A DNA stretch of 64,000 nt from positions 3,782,001-3,846,000 of the forward strand of contig NZ_PGES01000001.1 of the NCBI RefSeq assembly GCF_002797895.1. The letters run 5' to 3'. The notes beneath the pieces were generated by a model. It had not been told where the DNA came from. It saw only the letters and a list, made by a program, of their open reading frames with translations, and did no database searches. Each line of letters opens with the position of its first letter. Position 1 is the stretch's first letter. The translations under genes and the position numbers were made by a program. Positions 49,850-58,431 of the stretch are shown piece by piece. Origin of the DNA: Janthinobacterium sp. 67. Its GTDB lineage: Bacteria > Pseudomonadota > Gammaproteobacteria > Burkholderiales > Burkholderiaceae_D.

Positions 49850-50983
49850 ATGCCGACTGTACAATCGCCGAAACTGACCCTCTCCCAGACCAGCCCCCAA
49901 CAGGGAGCCATCGTGACCGCCAGCGGCACCTGGCAGGTGCACGCCCTCGCGCATGACAATGCGATCAAGGCCATCGACGCCCAGCTCAAGCCCTTGCAGG
50001 GCGATGCCAAGGTGCAATGGGACCTGTCGGCCATCGACAGCATGGACCATATCGGCGCCCAGCTGTTCTGGAATGCCTGGGGCAAGCAACGCCCCGCGCA
50101 GCTGACCCTGGCGCCATCGCAGGAAGAGTTTTTCCGACGCATCGAAGAAACGGGGCCGTTGACGACGCCGCCCTCGCGCGCCAACCGCCTTACGCCCGTG
50201 ATGAAACTGGGCATGGCCATCCTGCTGTTTTTCGAACATTTGAAGGGCTTTATTGCCTTGGTCGGCCAGGTGACGCAGGATATCGGCCGCTTCGCGCGCC
50301 ATCCGATGCGCGGGCCGTGGCGTGAAATTTCCGCCAATATCTTCCATGCGGGATTCCAGGCGCTGGGCATCACGGCCCTCGTGGGCTTTCTGATCGGCGT
50401 CGTGCTGTCCTATTTGTCGGCGCAGCAGCTGCGCGCGTTTGGCGGCGACATCTACCTGGTCAACCTGCTGGGCATGAGCGTCATCCGCGAACTGGGGCCG
50501 CTATTGGCCGCCATTCTCGTGGCCGGGCGTTCGGGTTCGTCCATCACGGCCCAGCTGGGCGTCATGCGCGTCACGGAAGAACTCGACGCCATGCTGGTGA
50601 TGGGCATTTCGCATGGTTTCCGCCTGATCATGCCGAAAGTGCTGGCCCTGGCCATTTCCATGCCCCTGCTCGTCATCTGGACGGACACGGCCGCGCTGAT
50701 CGGCGGCATGGTGGCGGCCAAGGTGGAATTGAACCTGTCGGCCCGCTACTTCATCCAGAAGCTGCCGGACGCCGTGCCGCTGGCCAACTACATGATCGGC
50801 CTGGGCAAGGGTGCCATCTTCGGCATGCTGATCGCGCTGGTCTCGTGCCACTTCGGCCTGCGCATCAAGGCCAACACGGAAAGCCTGGGACGCGGCACCA
50901 CCACCGCCGTCGTCACGGCCATCACCGTCGTGATCCTGGCCGACGCCGTGTTCGCCATCGTCTTCAATGGAGTGGGCTACTGA
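49850..50983 (+). CDS. MlaE-family lipid ABC permease with N-terminal STAS domain
   Basis: 377 residues. The first ~100 form a STAS-like domain (VQWDLSAIDSMDHIGAQLFWNAWG), the role played by the separate MlaB subunit in E. coli. The rest is an MlaE permease: LVNLLGMSVIRELGPLLAAILVAGRSGSSITAQLGVMRVTEELDAMLVMGI, followed by membrane helices. With the ATPase, MCE protein and lipoprotein downstream it should form an inner-membrane machine that moves phospholipids or related lipids across the periplasm. Its stop overlaps the ATPase start (TGATG). Confidence 0.92.
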   Translation: MPTVQSPKLTLSQTSPQQGAIVTASGTWQVHALAHDNAIKAIDAQLKPLQGDAKVQWDLSAIDSMDHIGAQLFWNAWGKQRPAQLTLAPSQEEFFRRIEETGPLTTPPSRANRLTPVMKLGMAILLFFEHLKGFIALVGQVTQDIGRFARHPMRGPWREISANIFHAGFQALGITALVGFLIGVVLSYLSAQQLRAFGGDIYLVNLLGMSVIRELGPLLAAILVAGRSGSSITAQLGVMRVTEELDAMLVMGISHGFRLIMPKVLALAISMPLLVIWTDTAALIGGMVAAKVELNLSARYFIQKLPDAVPLANYMIGLGKGAIFGMLIALVSCHFGLRIKANTESLGRGTTTAVVTAITVVILADAVFAIVFNGVGY

Positions 50984-51879
50984 TGACGGACGACACCGAT
51001 ATCGCCTGCGGCACGAGCCAGGACGGCCAGTTCAACCTGCACGGCAGCGCGCCCGTGGTGGACATCACGAATCTGTGGACCAAGTTCGGCCGCACCGTTG
51101 TGCACCAGGACTTGAACCTGGAAATCGAACGGGGAGAGATCCTGTCCATCGTGGGCGGCTCCGGCACGGGCAAGACGGTGCTGCTGCGCCAGATGCTGGG
51201 CCTGGAACATCCGGCGCGCGGCTGCGTCAAAGTCTTCGGCGAAGATATCAACCGGGCAAGTTCCGACCAGCTGCAACAGTTGCGCAACCACTGGGGCATG
51301 CTGTTCCAGCAGGGCGCGCTGTATTCGGCCCTGACCGTGTTCGACAATGTGGCCCAGCCCATGCGCGAATTGCGCGTGCTGCCCGAGGCGCTGGTGCACG
51401 ACGCGGTATTATTGAAAATGAATATGGTGGGACTGGGCCCGGAACATGCGCTCAAAATGCCATCGGACTTGTCGGGCGGCATGATCAAGCGCGTGGCACT
51501 GGCGCGCGCCTTGGCGCTGGAGCCGAAGCTGCTGTTCCTCGATGAACCGACGGCGGGCCTGGACCCGGACTTGTCGGAAAGTTTCGTCGCCCTGATCCAG
51601 TCGCTGCACCGCGAGCTGGGCTTGACGGTGGTGATGGTCACGCATGACCTCGACACCTTGTTCGCCCTGTCCACGCGCATCGCCGTGCTGGCGGAAAAAC
51701 ACGTGATCGCCATCGGCCCCACGCGCGAAGTCATCCAGGTGGACCACCCGTTCATCAAGCAATTTTTCCTCGGCGACCGCGGCAAGCGCGCGCTGGCCGT
51801 CCTCGATGAAAAACAGGCGGCGGGCAATGCGGCGCAGCCGGGCGGCGACGCCGGCACAGACAAGAAAGCGGAGAAGTAA
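50983..51879 (+). CDS. MlaF-family ABC ATPase
   Basis: A 298-residue ATPase: Walker A GGSGTGKTV, signature LSGGMIKRVALARAL, Walker B LLFLDEPTAGLDPD, switch VMVTHDLD. The C-terminal 30 residues are Lys/Gly/Ala-rich and probably flexible. The start is the ATG overlapping the permease stop, not the longer open frame. It powers the MlaE-type permease. Confidence 0.93.
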   Translation: MTDDTDIACGTSQDGQFNLHGSAPVVDITNLWTKFGRTVVHQDLNLEIERGEILSIVGGSGTGKTVLLRQMLGLEHPARGCVKVFGEDINRASSDQLQQLRNHWGMLFQQGALYSALTVFDNVAQPMRELRVLPEALVHDAVLLKMNMVGLGPEHALKMPSDLSGGMIKRVALARALALEPKLLFLDEPTAGLDPDLSESFVALIQSLHRELGLTVVMVTHDLDTLFALSTRIAVLAEKHVIAIGPTREVIQVDHPFIKQFFLGDRGKRALAVLDEKQAAGNAAQPGGDAGTDKKAEK

Positions 51880-52838
51880 TGGAAAACAGATCACATGCCC
51901 TGATGACGGGATTTTTTACACTCACCCTGCTGGTGGCCGCCATCCTGTTCGGCGTCTGGTTCAACCGCGACCGCGTGGAACGCGTGCCCTACCTGCTCGC
52001 CACCACCCTGTCCGTGCCGGGCCTGAATCCGCAGGCGACCGTGCGCTACCGGGGACTGGAAGTGGGCAAGGTCGACGCCATCGACTTCGACACGCAAAAG
52101 GCGGGGCAAATCCTCGTGCACATCAGCGTGGCGCCCGACACCCCCGTCACCAATACCACGTTTGCCACCCTCGGCTACCAGGGCGTGACGGGCATCGCCT
52201 ACATCCAGCTCGACGATGAGCACGTGGGCTCGAAACTGCTGGGCACCAGCAAGGACAAGCCTTCGCTGATTCCCCTGCGCGCGGGCTTGCTCGACCAGCT
52301 GGAAAAGCGGGGCAAGCGCATCCTCGACCAGGCCGAGCAGATCACCAACAAGGTCAACAATCTGCTCAGCCCCGACAACCAGGCGGCCATGCTGGGCGCC
52401 TTCACGGAAGTGGGCAAGGCAGCCAAGGCCTTCGGCGCCATTCCGCAGCAGCTGGAACCGACCCTGACGCAACTGCCGCAACTGACGGAACAGACGCGCC
52501 AAACCCTGACGGCCGTCAGCACGGCCAGCAAGAATGTGTCGGACTTGACGGCCACGTGGAAAAAGCTGGGCAACGATATCCAGGCGCCCGGCGGCGTGCT
52601 CGACAAGGTCAATGGCACGGTCGACCGGGTCGGCAGCTCGGTGGAAACGGTGGCCAATGGCGTGTCGCTGGAAGTCTTGCCGCAGGTAATCGAGCTGAGC
52701 GGCGAGGCCCGTTCCTCGATGCGCTCCCTGAAAACCACCATGAGCACGCTCAATGAACAGCCGCAGAGCATCTTGTTCGGCGCCCCAGACATCCCGCCCG
52801 GCCCGGGCGAGCCCGGTTTTTCGGCGCCAGGCAAATAA
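51879..52838 (+). CDS. MlaD-family MCE protein
   Basis: A 319-residue protein with an N-terminal membrane anchor (about 10-30, FTLTLLVAAILFGVWF) and an MCE domain (about 40-120: VPGLNPQATVRYRGLEVGKVDAI, TTFATLGYQGVTGIAYIQL). A coiled-coil-like, Thr/Val/Ser-rich C-terminal half follows (about 140-290), longer than in E. coli MlaD and closer to PqiB/YebT-like extensions. It should form the hexameric periplasmic ring. The ATG shares one base with the preceding TAA stop. Confidence 0.92.
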   Translation: MENRSHALMTGFFTLTLLVAAILFGVWFNRDRVERVPYLLATTLSVPGLNPQATVRYRGLEVGKVDAIDFDTQKAGQILVHISVAPDTPVTNTTFATLGYQGVTGIAYIQLDDEHVGSKLLGTSKDKPSLIPLRAGLLDQLEKRGKRILDQAEQITNKVNNLLSPDNQAAMLGAFTEVGKAAKAFGAIPQQLEPTLTQLPQLTEQTRQTLTAVSTASKNVSDLTATWKKLGNDIQAPGGVLDKVNGTVDRVGSSVETVANGVSLEVLPQVIELSGEARSSMRSLKTTMSTLNEQPQSILFGAPDIPPGPGEPGFSAPGK

Positions 52839-52850
52839 GGAGAACACCGC

Positions 52851-53465
52851 ATGCCTATCCCACGCAATCTCACCGCCCTGGCCCTGGCCGCCGTCTTCCT
52901 GCTGGGCGGCTGCGCCAGCCGCGGCCCCGTCCCCACTTTCTATGATTTCGGCCCGGCCGCGCCGCTGACGTCCGCGCCAGCGGCCGCGCCGGCCGTGCCC
53001 GTGCTGGTGATCGCCGACGCCAACGGTCCGTCCTGGCTCGACAGCCAACGCATGTATTACCGGCTGCTGTATGCCGACGCGCAGCAATCGCGTCCCTACG
53101 CCTACAACCGCTGGAACACGCCGCCGCTGCAACTGCTGAGCCAGCGCCTGAAAACGCGCGTGGCGCAAAGCGGCGTGAAAGTGCTGTCGACCACGGATGC
53201 GGCCGCCGGCATGCCCCTGCTGCGCATTGACGTCGATGATTTTTCGCAAAATTTCGACACGCAAACGCAAAGCAGCGGCCACGTATCGCTGCGCGCCTCG
53301 CTGTTTCGCGGCCACCGCCTGATTGACCAGAAAACCTTCAGCCGCAGCGGCCCGGCCGGCAGCGCGGACGCGCAAGGGGGCGCGCAAGCGCTGGCGGCGG
53401 CATCGGACGCCATCGCCGCCGACCTGCTGACCTGGCTGGGCACGCTGAATATCACGAAAGAATGA
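52851..53465 (+). CDS. ABC-type transport auxiliary lipoprotein (PqiC/DUF330-like)
   Basis: A 204-residue lipoprotein; the lipobox LGGC puts the modified Cys near residue 21. The motif TFYDFGPA and later DSQRMYYRLLYADAQQSRPYAYNRW are typical of the family (PF03886) that accompanies MCE transporters and probably sits at the outer membrane. It replaces the MlaC/MlaA components that are absent here. Confidence 0.88.
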   Translation: MPIPRNLTALALAAVFLLGGCASRGPVPTFYDFGPAAPLTSAPAAAPAVPVLVIADANGPSWLDSQRMYYRLLYADAQQSRPYAYNRWNTPPLQLLSQRLKTRVAQSGVKVLSTTDAAAGMPLLRIDVDDFSQNFDTQTQSSGHVSLRASLFRGHRLIDQKTFSRSGPAGSADAQGGAQALAAASDAIAADLLTWLGTLNITKE

Positions 53466-54649
53466 CCGACCCCGCATCCCCAGCCAGCCCGGCGGCGCCA
53501 CTGCCGCCCGTCCGTTCCTCGCCCGTGTCGCGCGCGACCCTGCTCGCCTACGTGTTCCTGATCGTGTACGCGAGCTGGTTCCCGTTCACGGGCTGGCACA
53601 GCAATGGTTTGTCGCCGCTGACGTTCCTGGAAAACACGCGCATGCCCCGTTACTGGACGGGCTTCGACGTGGGCATCAACGTCGTCGGCTACATCCCGCT
53701 GGGCGCGCTGATCGTGTATTCGCTGTTTCCAAGGATTACTGGTTTCTTTGCCGTCATCGTCGCCAGCCTGTGCGGCATGTTCATTTCCGGCAGCATGGAA
53801 GCCGTGCAAACCTATCTGCCCAGCCGTGTCTCGTCGAACCTGGATTTTTATACGAATGCGGCCGGCTGCTTGATCGGTTCCGTCATCGGCGCCCTGTCGG
53901 CACGCAAGCTGCTCGACCATAGCCATTTGTACCGCTTGCGCCAGCGCTGGTTTGCCCAGCACGCCAGCCAGGGCCTGGTGCTGGTGGCCCTGTGGCCGCT
54001 GGCGCAAATCTATCCGCAAGGCTATCTGTTCGGCCTGGGCCAGCTGCTGCCCATCCTGTCGGACTGGCTGTCGCAGCTGGCGGGCATCGATATCGACCTG
54101 GCCACGTACCTGCGTCCCGACGTCGTCTTGACGGTCGAGCAATATTGGCTTTCAGAAACCATCATCACGGCTTGCGGCATGACGGGCGCCGTGCTGACCT
54201 TGCTGTGCCTGCTGCGCCGCGCCGCGCCGCGCACCATCTTGATGCTGGGCCTGATCACCGCCGCCCTGATCGTGCGCTCGATGGCCAGCGCGCTGCTGTT
54301 TTCCCCGGAGAACGCCTTCGTCTGGATCACGCCGGGCGCCCAGGGCGGCTTTCTGATCGGCCTGATCATGCTGGGCGGCCTGGCCTTCGCGCCCCACGTG
54401 GCCCAGCGCCGCATCGCGGCCGCCACCTTGCTGCTGAGCCTGGTGATGGTGAATACGACGCCGATCAACCCGTATTTCATGTCGACCTTGCAAGGCTGGG
54501 TACAAGGCAAGTTCCTGAACTTCAATGGCGCGGCGCAATTTTTGGCCTTGCTGTGGCCTTTCATGGCCCTGTGGTTCCTGTGCCTGCCCTCGCATCGCCT
54601 GAACCGGCAGGAAGATGTGCAGCGCCAGCGTCGCGAAGACCCCCCATAA
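53462..54649 (+). CDS. VanZ-like membrane protein
   Basis: A 395-residue multi-spanning protein whose N-terminal half is VanZ-like: AYVFLIVYASWFPFTGW, GINVVGYIPLGALIVYSLFP and SLCGMFISGSMEAVQTYLPSRVSSNLDFYTNAAG. The C-terminal half adds about five more spans. Its ATG overlaps the lipoprotein stop (ATGA), so it belongs to the lipid-transport operon. VanZ proteins are linked to glycopeptide resistance in Gram-positives; here an envelope role is all that can be said. Confidence 0.85.
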   Translation: MTDPASPASPAAPLPPVRSSPVSRATLLAYVFLIVYASWFPFTGWHSNGLSPLTFLENTRMPRYWTGFDVGINVVGYIPLGALIVYSLFPRITGFFAVIVASLCGMFISGSMEAVQTYLPSRVSSNLDFYTNAAGCLIGSVIGALSARKLLDHSHLYRLRQRWFAQHASQGLVLVALWPLAQIYPQGYLFGLGQLLPILSDWLSQLAGIDIDLATYLRPDVVLTVEQYWLSETIITACGMTGAVLTLLCLLRRAAPRTILMLGLITAALIVRSMASALLFSPENAFVWITPGAQGGFLIGLIMLGGLAFAPHVAQRRIAAATLLLSLVMVNTTPINPYFMSTLQGWVQGKFLNFNGAAQFLALLWPFMALWFLCLPSHRLNRQEDVQRQRREDPP

Positions 54650-54689
54650 GCGCTATCATGGCGCATTGATGAAATCGCAGGAGGATAGT

Positions 54690-55007
54690 ATGAGCGACGC
54701 ACCGTATTTTGAACGCCACGTTTTTTTCTGCATGAACAAACGTGAAGATGGCCGCAACAGCTGCGGCGACCATGGCGCGGAAGCGGCGCAAAAGCATTGC
54801 AAGCGCCGCATCAAGGAACTCGACATGAATGGCGCGGGCAAGATCCGCATCAACCAGGCCGGCTGCATGGACCGCTGCGAAGAGGGCCCGCTGCTGGTCA
54901 TCTACCCGGAAGCGACCTGGTACACCTATGTCGACACCAGCGATATCGATGAAATCATCGATACGCACCTGGTGGGCGGCAAGGTCGTCGAACGCCTCAA
55001 GATTTAA
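54690..55007 (+). CDS. Thioredoxin-like [2Fe-2S] ferredoxin
   Basis: A 105-residue protein starting MSDAPYFERHVFFCMNKRED, after an excellent AGGAGG site. Cluster ligands are Cys in VFFC, SCGDHG, KHCKRR and GCMDRCEEGP (five to six Cys; four should bind the cluster). It is of the (2Fe-2S) ferredoxin domain family with a thioredoxin fold. The electron partner is unknown. It lies 40 bases after the VanZ gene. Confidence 0.88.
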   Translation: MSDAPYFERHVFFCMNKREDGRNSCGDHGAEAAQKHCKRRIKELDMNGAGKIRINQAGCMDRCEEGPLLVIYPEATWYTYVDTSDIDEIIDTHLVGGKVVERLKI

Positions 55008-55033
55008 TGCCAATTTAAGAGATATCCACCAGT

Positions 55034-55696
55034 ATGAGCATCATGAACAGAAACTCGGAAAAATTTACCCTCGCCGGCCATGCAGGCAGCATGGAAGGCT
55101 TGCTCGATTTCCCGGCAGACACTCCTCGCGGCATCGCCCTCGTTGCCCATCCGCACCCGCTGTACGGCGGCACGATGGACAACAAGGTCACGCAAACCCT
55201 GGCGCGCGCCTTTGTCGCCCTCGGCTACGTGGTGGCGCGCATCAACTTCCGCGGCGTGGGCGCATCGGAAGGCGTGCACGACCATGGCGTGGGCGAGACG
55301 GACGACATGCAGTTGCTGTATGAACACATGCGCGGCCTGTACCCGGGCTTGCCCGTGGCCCTGTCCGGCTTCTCGTTCGGCACCTTCGTGCAATCGAAAC
55401 TGCAGGAACGCCTGGCCGCCGCCGGTACGCCCGTCGAGCGCCTGGCACTGATCGGCAGCGCGGCCGGCAAGTGGGCCATGGCCGATATTCCCGCCGACAC
55501 CATCTTGATCCACGGCGAACTGGACGACACGATCCCCCTGTCCGCCGTCTTCGACTGGGCCCGTCCACAAGACATACCCGTGATCGTGATCCCCGGCGCC
55601 GACCACTTTTTCCACCGCAAGCTCAATCACATCAAGAACCTCGTGATTGCCCTATGGCATGGTGACAAACCCGCAATCGCAGCAGATGATCATTGA
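55034..55696 (+). CDS. Alpha/beta hydrolase (COG2945 type)
   Basis: A 220-residue serine hydrolase. The nucleophile elbow is SGFSFGTF (G-x-S-x-G), with oxyanion HPHPLYGG-T near the start, and the His in GADHFFHRK. It is cytoplasmic with unknown substrate. It lies 26 bases after the ferredoxin gene. Confidence 0.88.
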   Translation: MSIMNRNSEKFTLAGHAGSMEGLLDFPADTPRGIALVAHPHPLYGGTMDNKVTQTLARAFVALGYVVARINFRGVGASEGVHDHGVGETDDMQLLYEHMRGLYPGLPVALSGFSFGTFVQSKLQERLAAAGTPVERLALIGSAAGKWAMADIPADTILIHGELDDTIPLSAVFDWARPQDIPVIVIPGADHFFHRKLNHIKNLVIALWHGDKPAIAADDH

Positions 55697-55724
55697 AGTG
55701 TGGGCTTACTCCTGCTTCCACGGC

Positions 55725-55730
55725 TATAAT
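55725..55730 (+). promoter_or_regulatory. Candidate -10 element of dacC
   Basis: A perfect TATAAT 80 bases upstream of the dacC start, in the first real gap after the operon. The -35 region is poor (GGGCTT at 17 bases). Confidence 0.4.
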
Positions 55731-55809
55731 TGATCCGTTTTTTCCACGCGGCCATGTCAGTAGCAACAACATGGCCCTCAGCCTTCATCTTTTTCGCAGA
55801 CCAGCCTCC

Positions 55810-56955
55810 ATGAAAAAACTTTTAGCGGCACTGGCCTCCAGTGTACTTTTCCTATCCGCCGCCTTCGCGCAAACCGTTCCCGCCCCAACCATCGCCGCCA
55901 AGTCCTGGCTGCTGCTTGACGCCACCAGTGGCCAGATCATTGCTTCGCAAGATCCGGACGCGCGCATCGAGCCAGCCTCGCTGACCAAGATCATGACGGC
56001 TTACCTGACGTTTGCCGCCATCCGCGAAAAGAAACTGGCGCTGGACCAGAAAGTAAACGTGTCCGTGCGCGCATGGAAAGTCGATTCGAGCAGCTCGAAG
56101 ATGTTCATCGACCCCGCTACCCCCGTCTCGATCGACGACTTGCTGCACGGCCTGATGATTCAATCGGGTAATGACGCCGCCGTGGCGCTGGCGGAAGCCG
56201 TTGCCGGCGATGAAGGCACGTTCGTCGTGCTGATGAACCGCGAAGCCCAGCGCATGGGCATGAAAAACACGCGTTTTGCCAATCCGCATGGCTTGCCTAG
56301 CCCCGATAACTATTCCACGGCGCAAGACTTGTCCGTGCTGGCCAAGCGCGTGATCGCCGACTACCCGGAATTCTACAAAATCGATTCCATCAAGAGCTTT
56401 ACGTACAACAAGATCACCCAGCCTAACCGCAACCGCCTGCTGTGGCTGGACCCAACCGTCGATGGCATGAAGACGGGCCACACGGAAGCGGCCGGCTATT
56501 GCATGATCGCGTCGGCCCGCCGTCCAGGCGGCACGGGCGAGCGCCGTTTGATCTCCGTGGTGCTGGGCACCTCGTCCGACCAGGCCCGCACGCAGGAAAG
56601 CCAGAAGCTGCTGAACTGGGGCTTCCAGAACTTCGATACGGTCAAGCTGTACTCGAAAGGCCAGGCCGTGGCCACGCCGGAAGTGTGGAAAGGCTCGAAA
56701 AGCACCGTGAAAATCGGTTTCGCACGCGATGTGCTCGTCACCGTACCAAAAGGCACGGCTGCCAAGATGAAGCCTGTGCTGGAACGCAAGGACCCGCTGG
56801 TCGCGCCACTGGCTGAAAACGCCCCGGTCGGCAAATTGAAAATGATGGTCGACGACAAGGTCCTGCTGGAACTGCCAGTCGTGGCGCTGGAAACCATCAA
56901 CCAGGCAACGATCTTCGGCCGCGCCTGGGATTCGATGCGCCTGTGGATGAAATAA
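55810..56955 (+). CDS. dacC: D-alanyl-D-alanine carboxypeptidase (PBP5/6 type)
   Basis: A 381-residue penicillin-binding protein that removes the terminal D-Ala from peptidoglycan peptides. The signal peptide ends SAAFA-QT. The active site is S57-LTK60, with S119-GN and K221-TG. The C-terminal domain and the amphipathic end (TIFGRAWDSMRLWMK) are typical of membrane-attached PBP5/6. I start at MKKLLAALAS; the 39 codons before it hold the promoter. A strong terminator follows. Confidence 0.94.
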   Translation: MKKLLAALASSVLFLSAAFAQTVPAPTIAAKSWLLLDATSGQIIASQDPDARIEPASLTKIMTAYLTFAAIREKKLALDQKVNVSVRAWKVDSSSSKMFIDPATPVSIDDLLHGLMIQSGNDAAVALAEAVAGDEGTFVVLMNREAQRMGMKNTRFANPHGLPSPDNYSTAQDLSVLAKRVIADYPEFYKIDSIKSFTYNKITQPNRNRLLWLDPTVDGMKTGHTEAAGYCMIASARRPGGTGERRLISVVLGTSSDQARTQESQKLLNWGFQNFDTVKLYSKGQAVATPEVWKGSKSTVKIGFARDVLVTVPKGTAAKMKPVLERKDPLVAPLAENAPVGKLKMMVDDKVLLELPVVALETINQATIFGRAWDSMRLWMK

Positions 56956-56969
56956 GCTTTTAACGTTCC

Positions 56970-57008
56970 CATAAAAAATGCCCGCAGATGCTGCGGGCAT
57001 TTTTTTCG
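56970..57008. terminator. Bidirectional terminator between dacC and the cytochrome c gene
   Basis: AAAAAATGCCCGCAGATGCTGCGGGCATTTTTTT: an 8-bp stem GCCCGCAG/CTGCGGGC with A and T runs on both sides, which serves both converging transcripts. Confidence 0.9.
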
Positions 57009-57018
57009 TCTGCTCACT

Positions 57019-58431
57019 TTACTTCACGGGAGCATCCTTCAGGTGCGGCTTGCGCGCCACAGGCGAGAAGGTGCCGTGGCGGCCTGCCGCAAACGTCGCT
57101 TCCGTCTGCGACGCCTCCACCGGCACGGACACCTTGCGCACCTTGGCCACCTGCGCCGCCGTCACCGGCGTGCCGCGGTTGCCCCAGCTGGTCTGGATAA
57201 ACGTCACCACCTGGGCAGTCTGCTCGTCATTAAAAATGTCCGCATACGGCGCCATCGTCAGCGCCGACGGTACCGTGCGCGTGGCCGGCATGGCGCCGCC
57301 CGACAGCACGATGTTGATGGCCGACGTGGGATCGTTCGTCTGCAGCACGGCATTGCCGGCCAGCGCAGGGAAAGCCTTGTCGTAGCCCTTGCCGTCGGAA
57401 CGGTGGCAGCCGGCGCAACGGTCCAGGTACAACTGCGCGCCCTTGGAATTGACGATGCCGCTGAACAATTGCTTGCCCAGCTTGTCGTCCGCCACGAAGG
57501 CCGGCGTGGCCGGGCTCGATGGCGGTAATGACTTCAGGTATTTCGCCATCGCCGCCAGGTCGCCATCCGTCATGTGCTGCATGGAATGGGCGACCACATC
57601 GTTCATGGCGCCGAACGAGGCCGTATGGCTGTTGCGGCCCGTCTTCAGGAATTCGGCGATCTCGGCCGCGCTCCAGCGCGCCAGGCCGCCGCCATGCTCA
57701 TTGCGCAACGATGGCACGGACCAGCCGTCGATCACGCCGCCGCCGGCCAGGAACGTCGTGTTGCCTTCGTCCGTCAGCGATTTTTCCTGCATGCCCACGC
57801 CGCGCGCCGTATGGCAGGCGCCGCAGTGGCCCAGGCCCTGCACCAGGTAGGCGCCGCGCAGCAATTGCGCATCGCCGGCAGCTGGCGCCTTGTAAGGCTG
57901 CGGCGTGGGGGCAAAGGCCCAGCGCCAGATGGTCAAGGGGAAACGCATCGACAACGGCCACGGAATGTCGGCCGCCTTGTTCGGCGTCGGGTCCGCCTTC
58001 ACGCCGTGCATGAAGTAGGCGTACAGGGCCTGCATGTCAGCCTCGCTCAGGCGCGAGTACGACGGATACGGCATGGCCGGATACACGGTGTAGCCGTGTT
58101 TCGTCACGCCGGTGCGCATCAGCTTGTCGAAATCGGCAAAGCTCCAGTCGCCGATGCCAGCCTTTTTATCGGGCGTGATGTTGGTGGAATACACCTTGCC
58201 GATCGGCGTTTCCATGCCCAGGCCACCGGCGAACGGCTGGCCTTTCGTGCCGGCCGTATGGCAGGCGATACAGTCGCCCGCGCGGGCCAGGTATTCGCCC
58301 TGGCGTATCAGCTGGGCGTTCGGGACGGTGGCGGCGGCCGACCAGGCGGCGCCGGGGGTACTGGCGGCGAGCGCCAGCAGCAGCGCGCCCACGGTATTGG
58401 TGAATGTGTTGTTCATCTTCTTGTTCTTCAT
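57019..58431 (-). CDS. Tri-heme cytochrome c subunit of a membrane dehydrogenase
   Basis: A 470-residue exported cytochrome (signal peptide ending AWSA-AAT) with three heme sites: CIACH, CGACH and CAGCH, each opening a cytochrome c domain. This is the architecture of the gluconate 2-dehydrogenase/alcohol dehydrogenase cytochrome subunit, which passes electrons from the flavoprotein to ubiquinone or the respiratory chain. The start overlaps the GMC gene stop (TGATG); an ATG five codons on (58416) is an alternative. Confidence 0.92.
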   Translation of the reverse strand: MKNKKMNNTFTNTVGALLLALAASTPGAAWSAAATVPNAQLIRQGEYLARAGDCIACHTAGTKGQPFAGGLGMETPIGKVYSTNITPDKKAGIGDWSFADFDKLMRTGVTKHGYTVYPAMPYPSYSRLSEADMQALYAYFMHGVKADPTPNKAADIPWPLSMRFPLTIWRWAFAPTPQPYKAPAAGDAQLLRGAYLVQGLGHCGACHTARGVGMQEKSLTDEGNTTFLAGGGVIDGWSVPSLRNEHGGGLARWSAAEIAEFLKTGRNSHTASFGAMNDVVAHSMQHMTDGDLAAMAKYLKSLPPSSPATPAFVADDKLGKQLFSGIVNSKGAQLYLDRCAGCHRSDGKGYDKAFPALAGNAVLQTNDPTSAINIVLSGGAMPATRTVPSALTMAPYADIFNDEQTAQVVTFIQTSWGNRGTPVTAAQVAKVRKVSVPVEASQTEATFAAGRHGTFSPVARKPHLKDAPVK

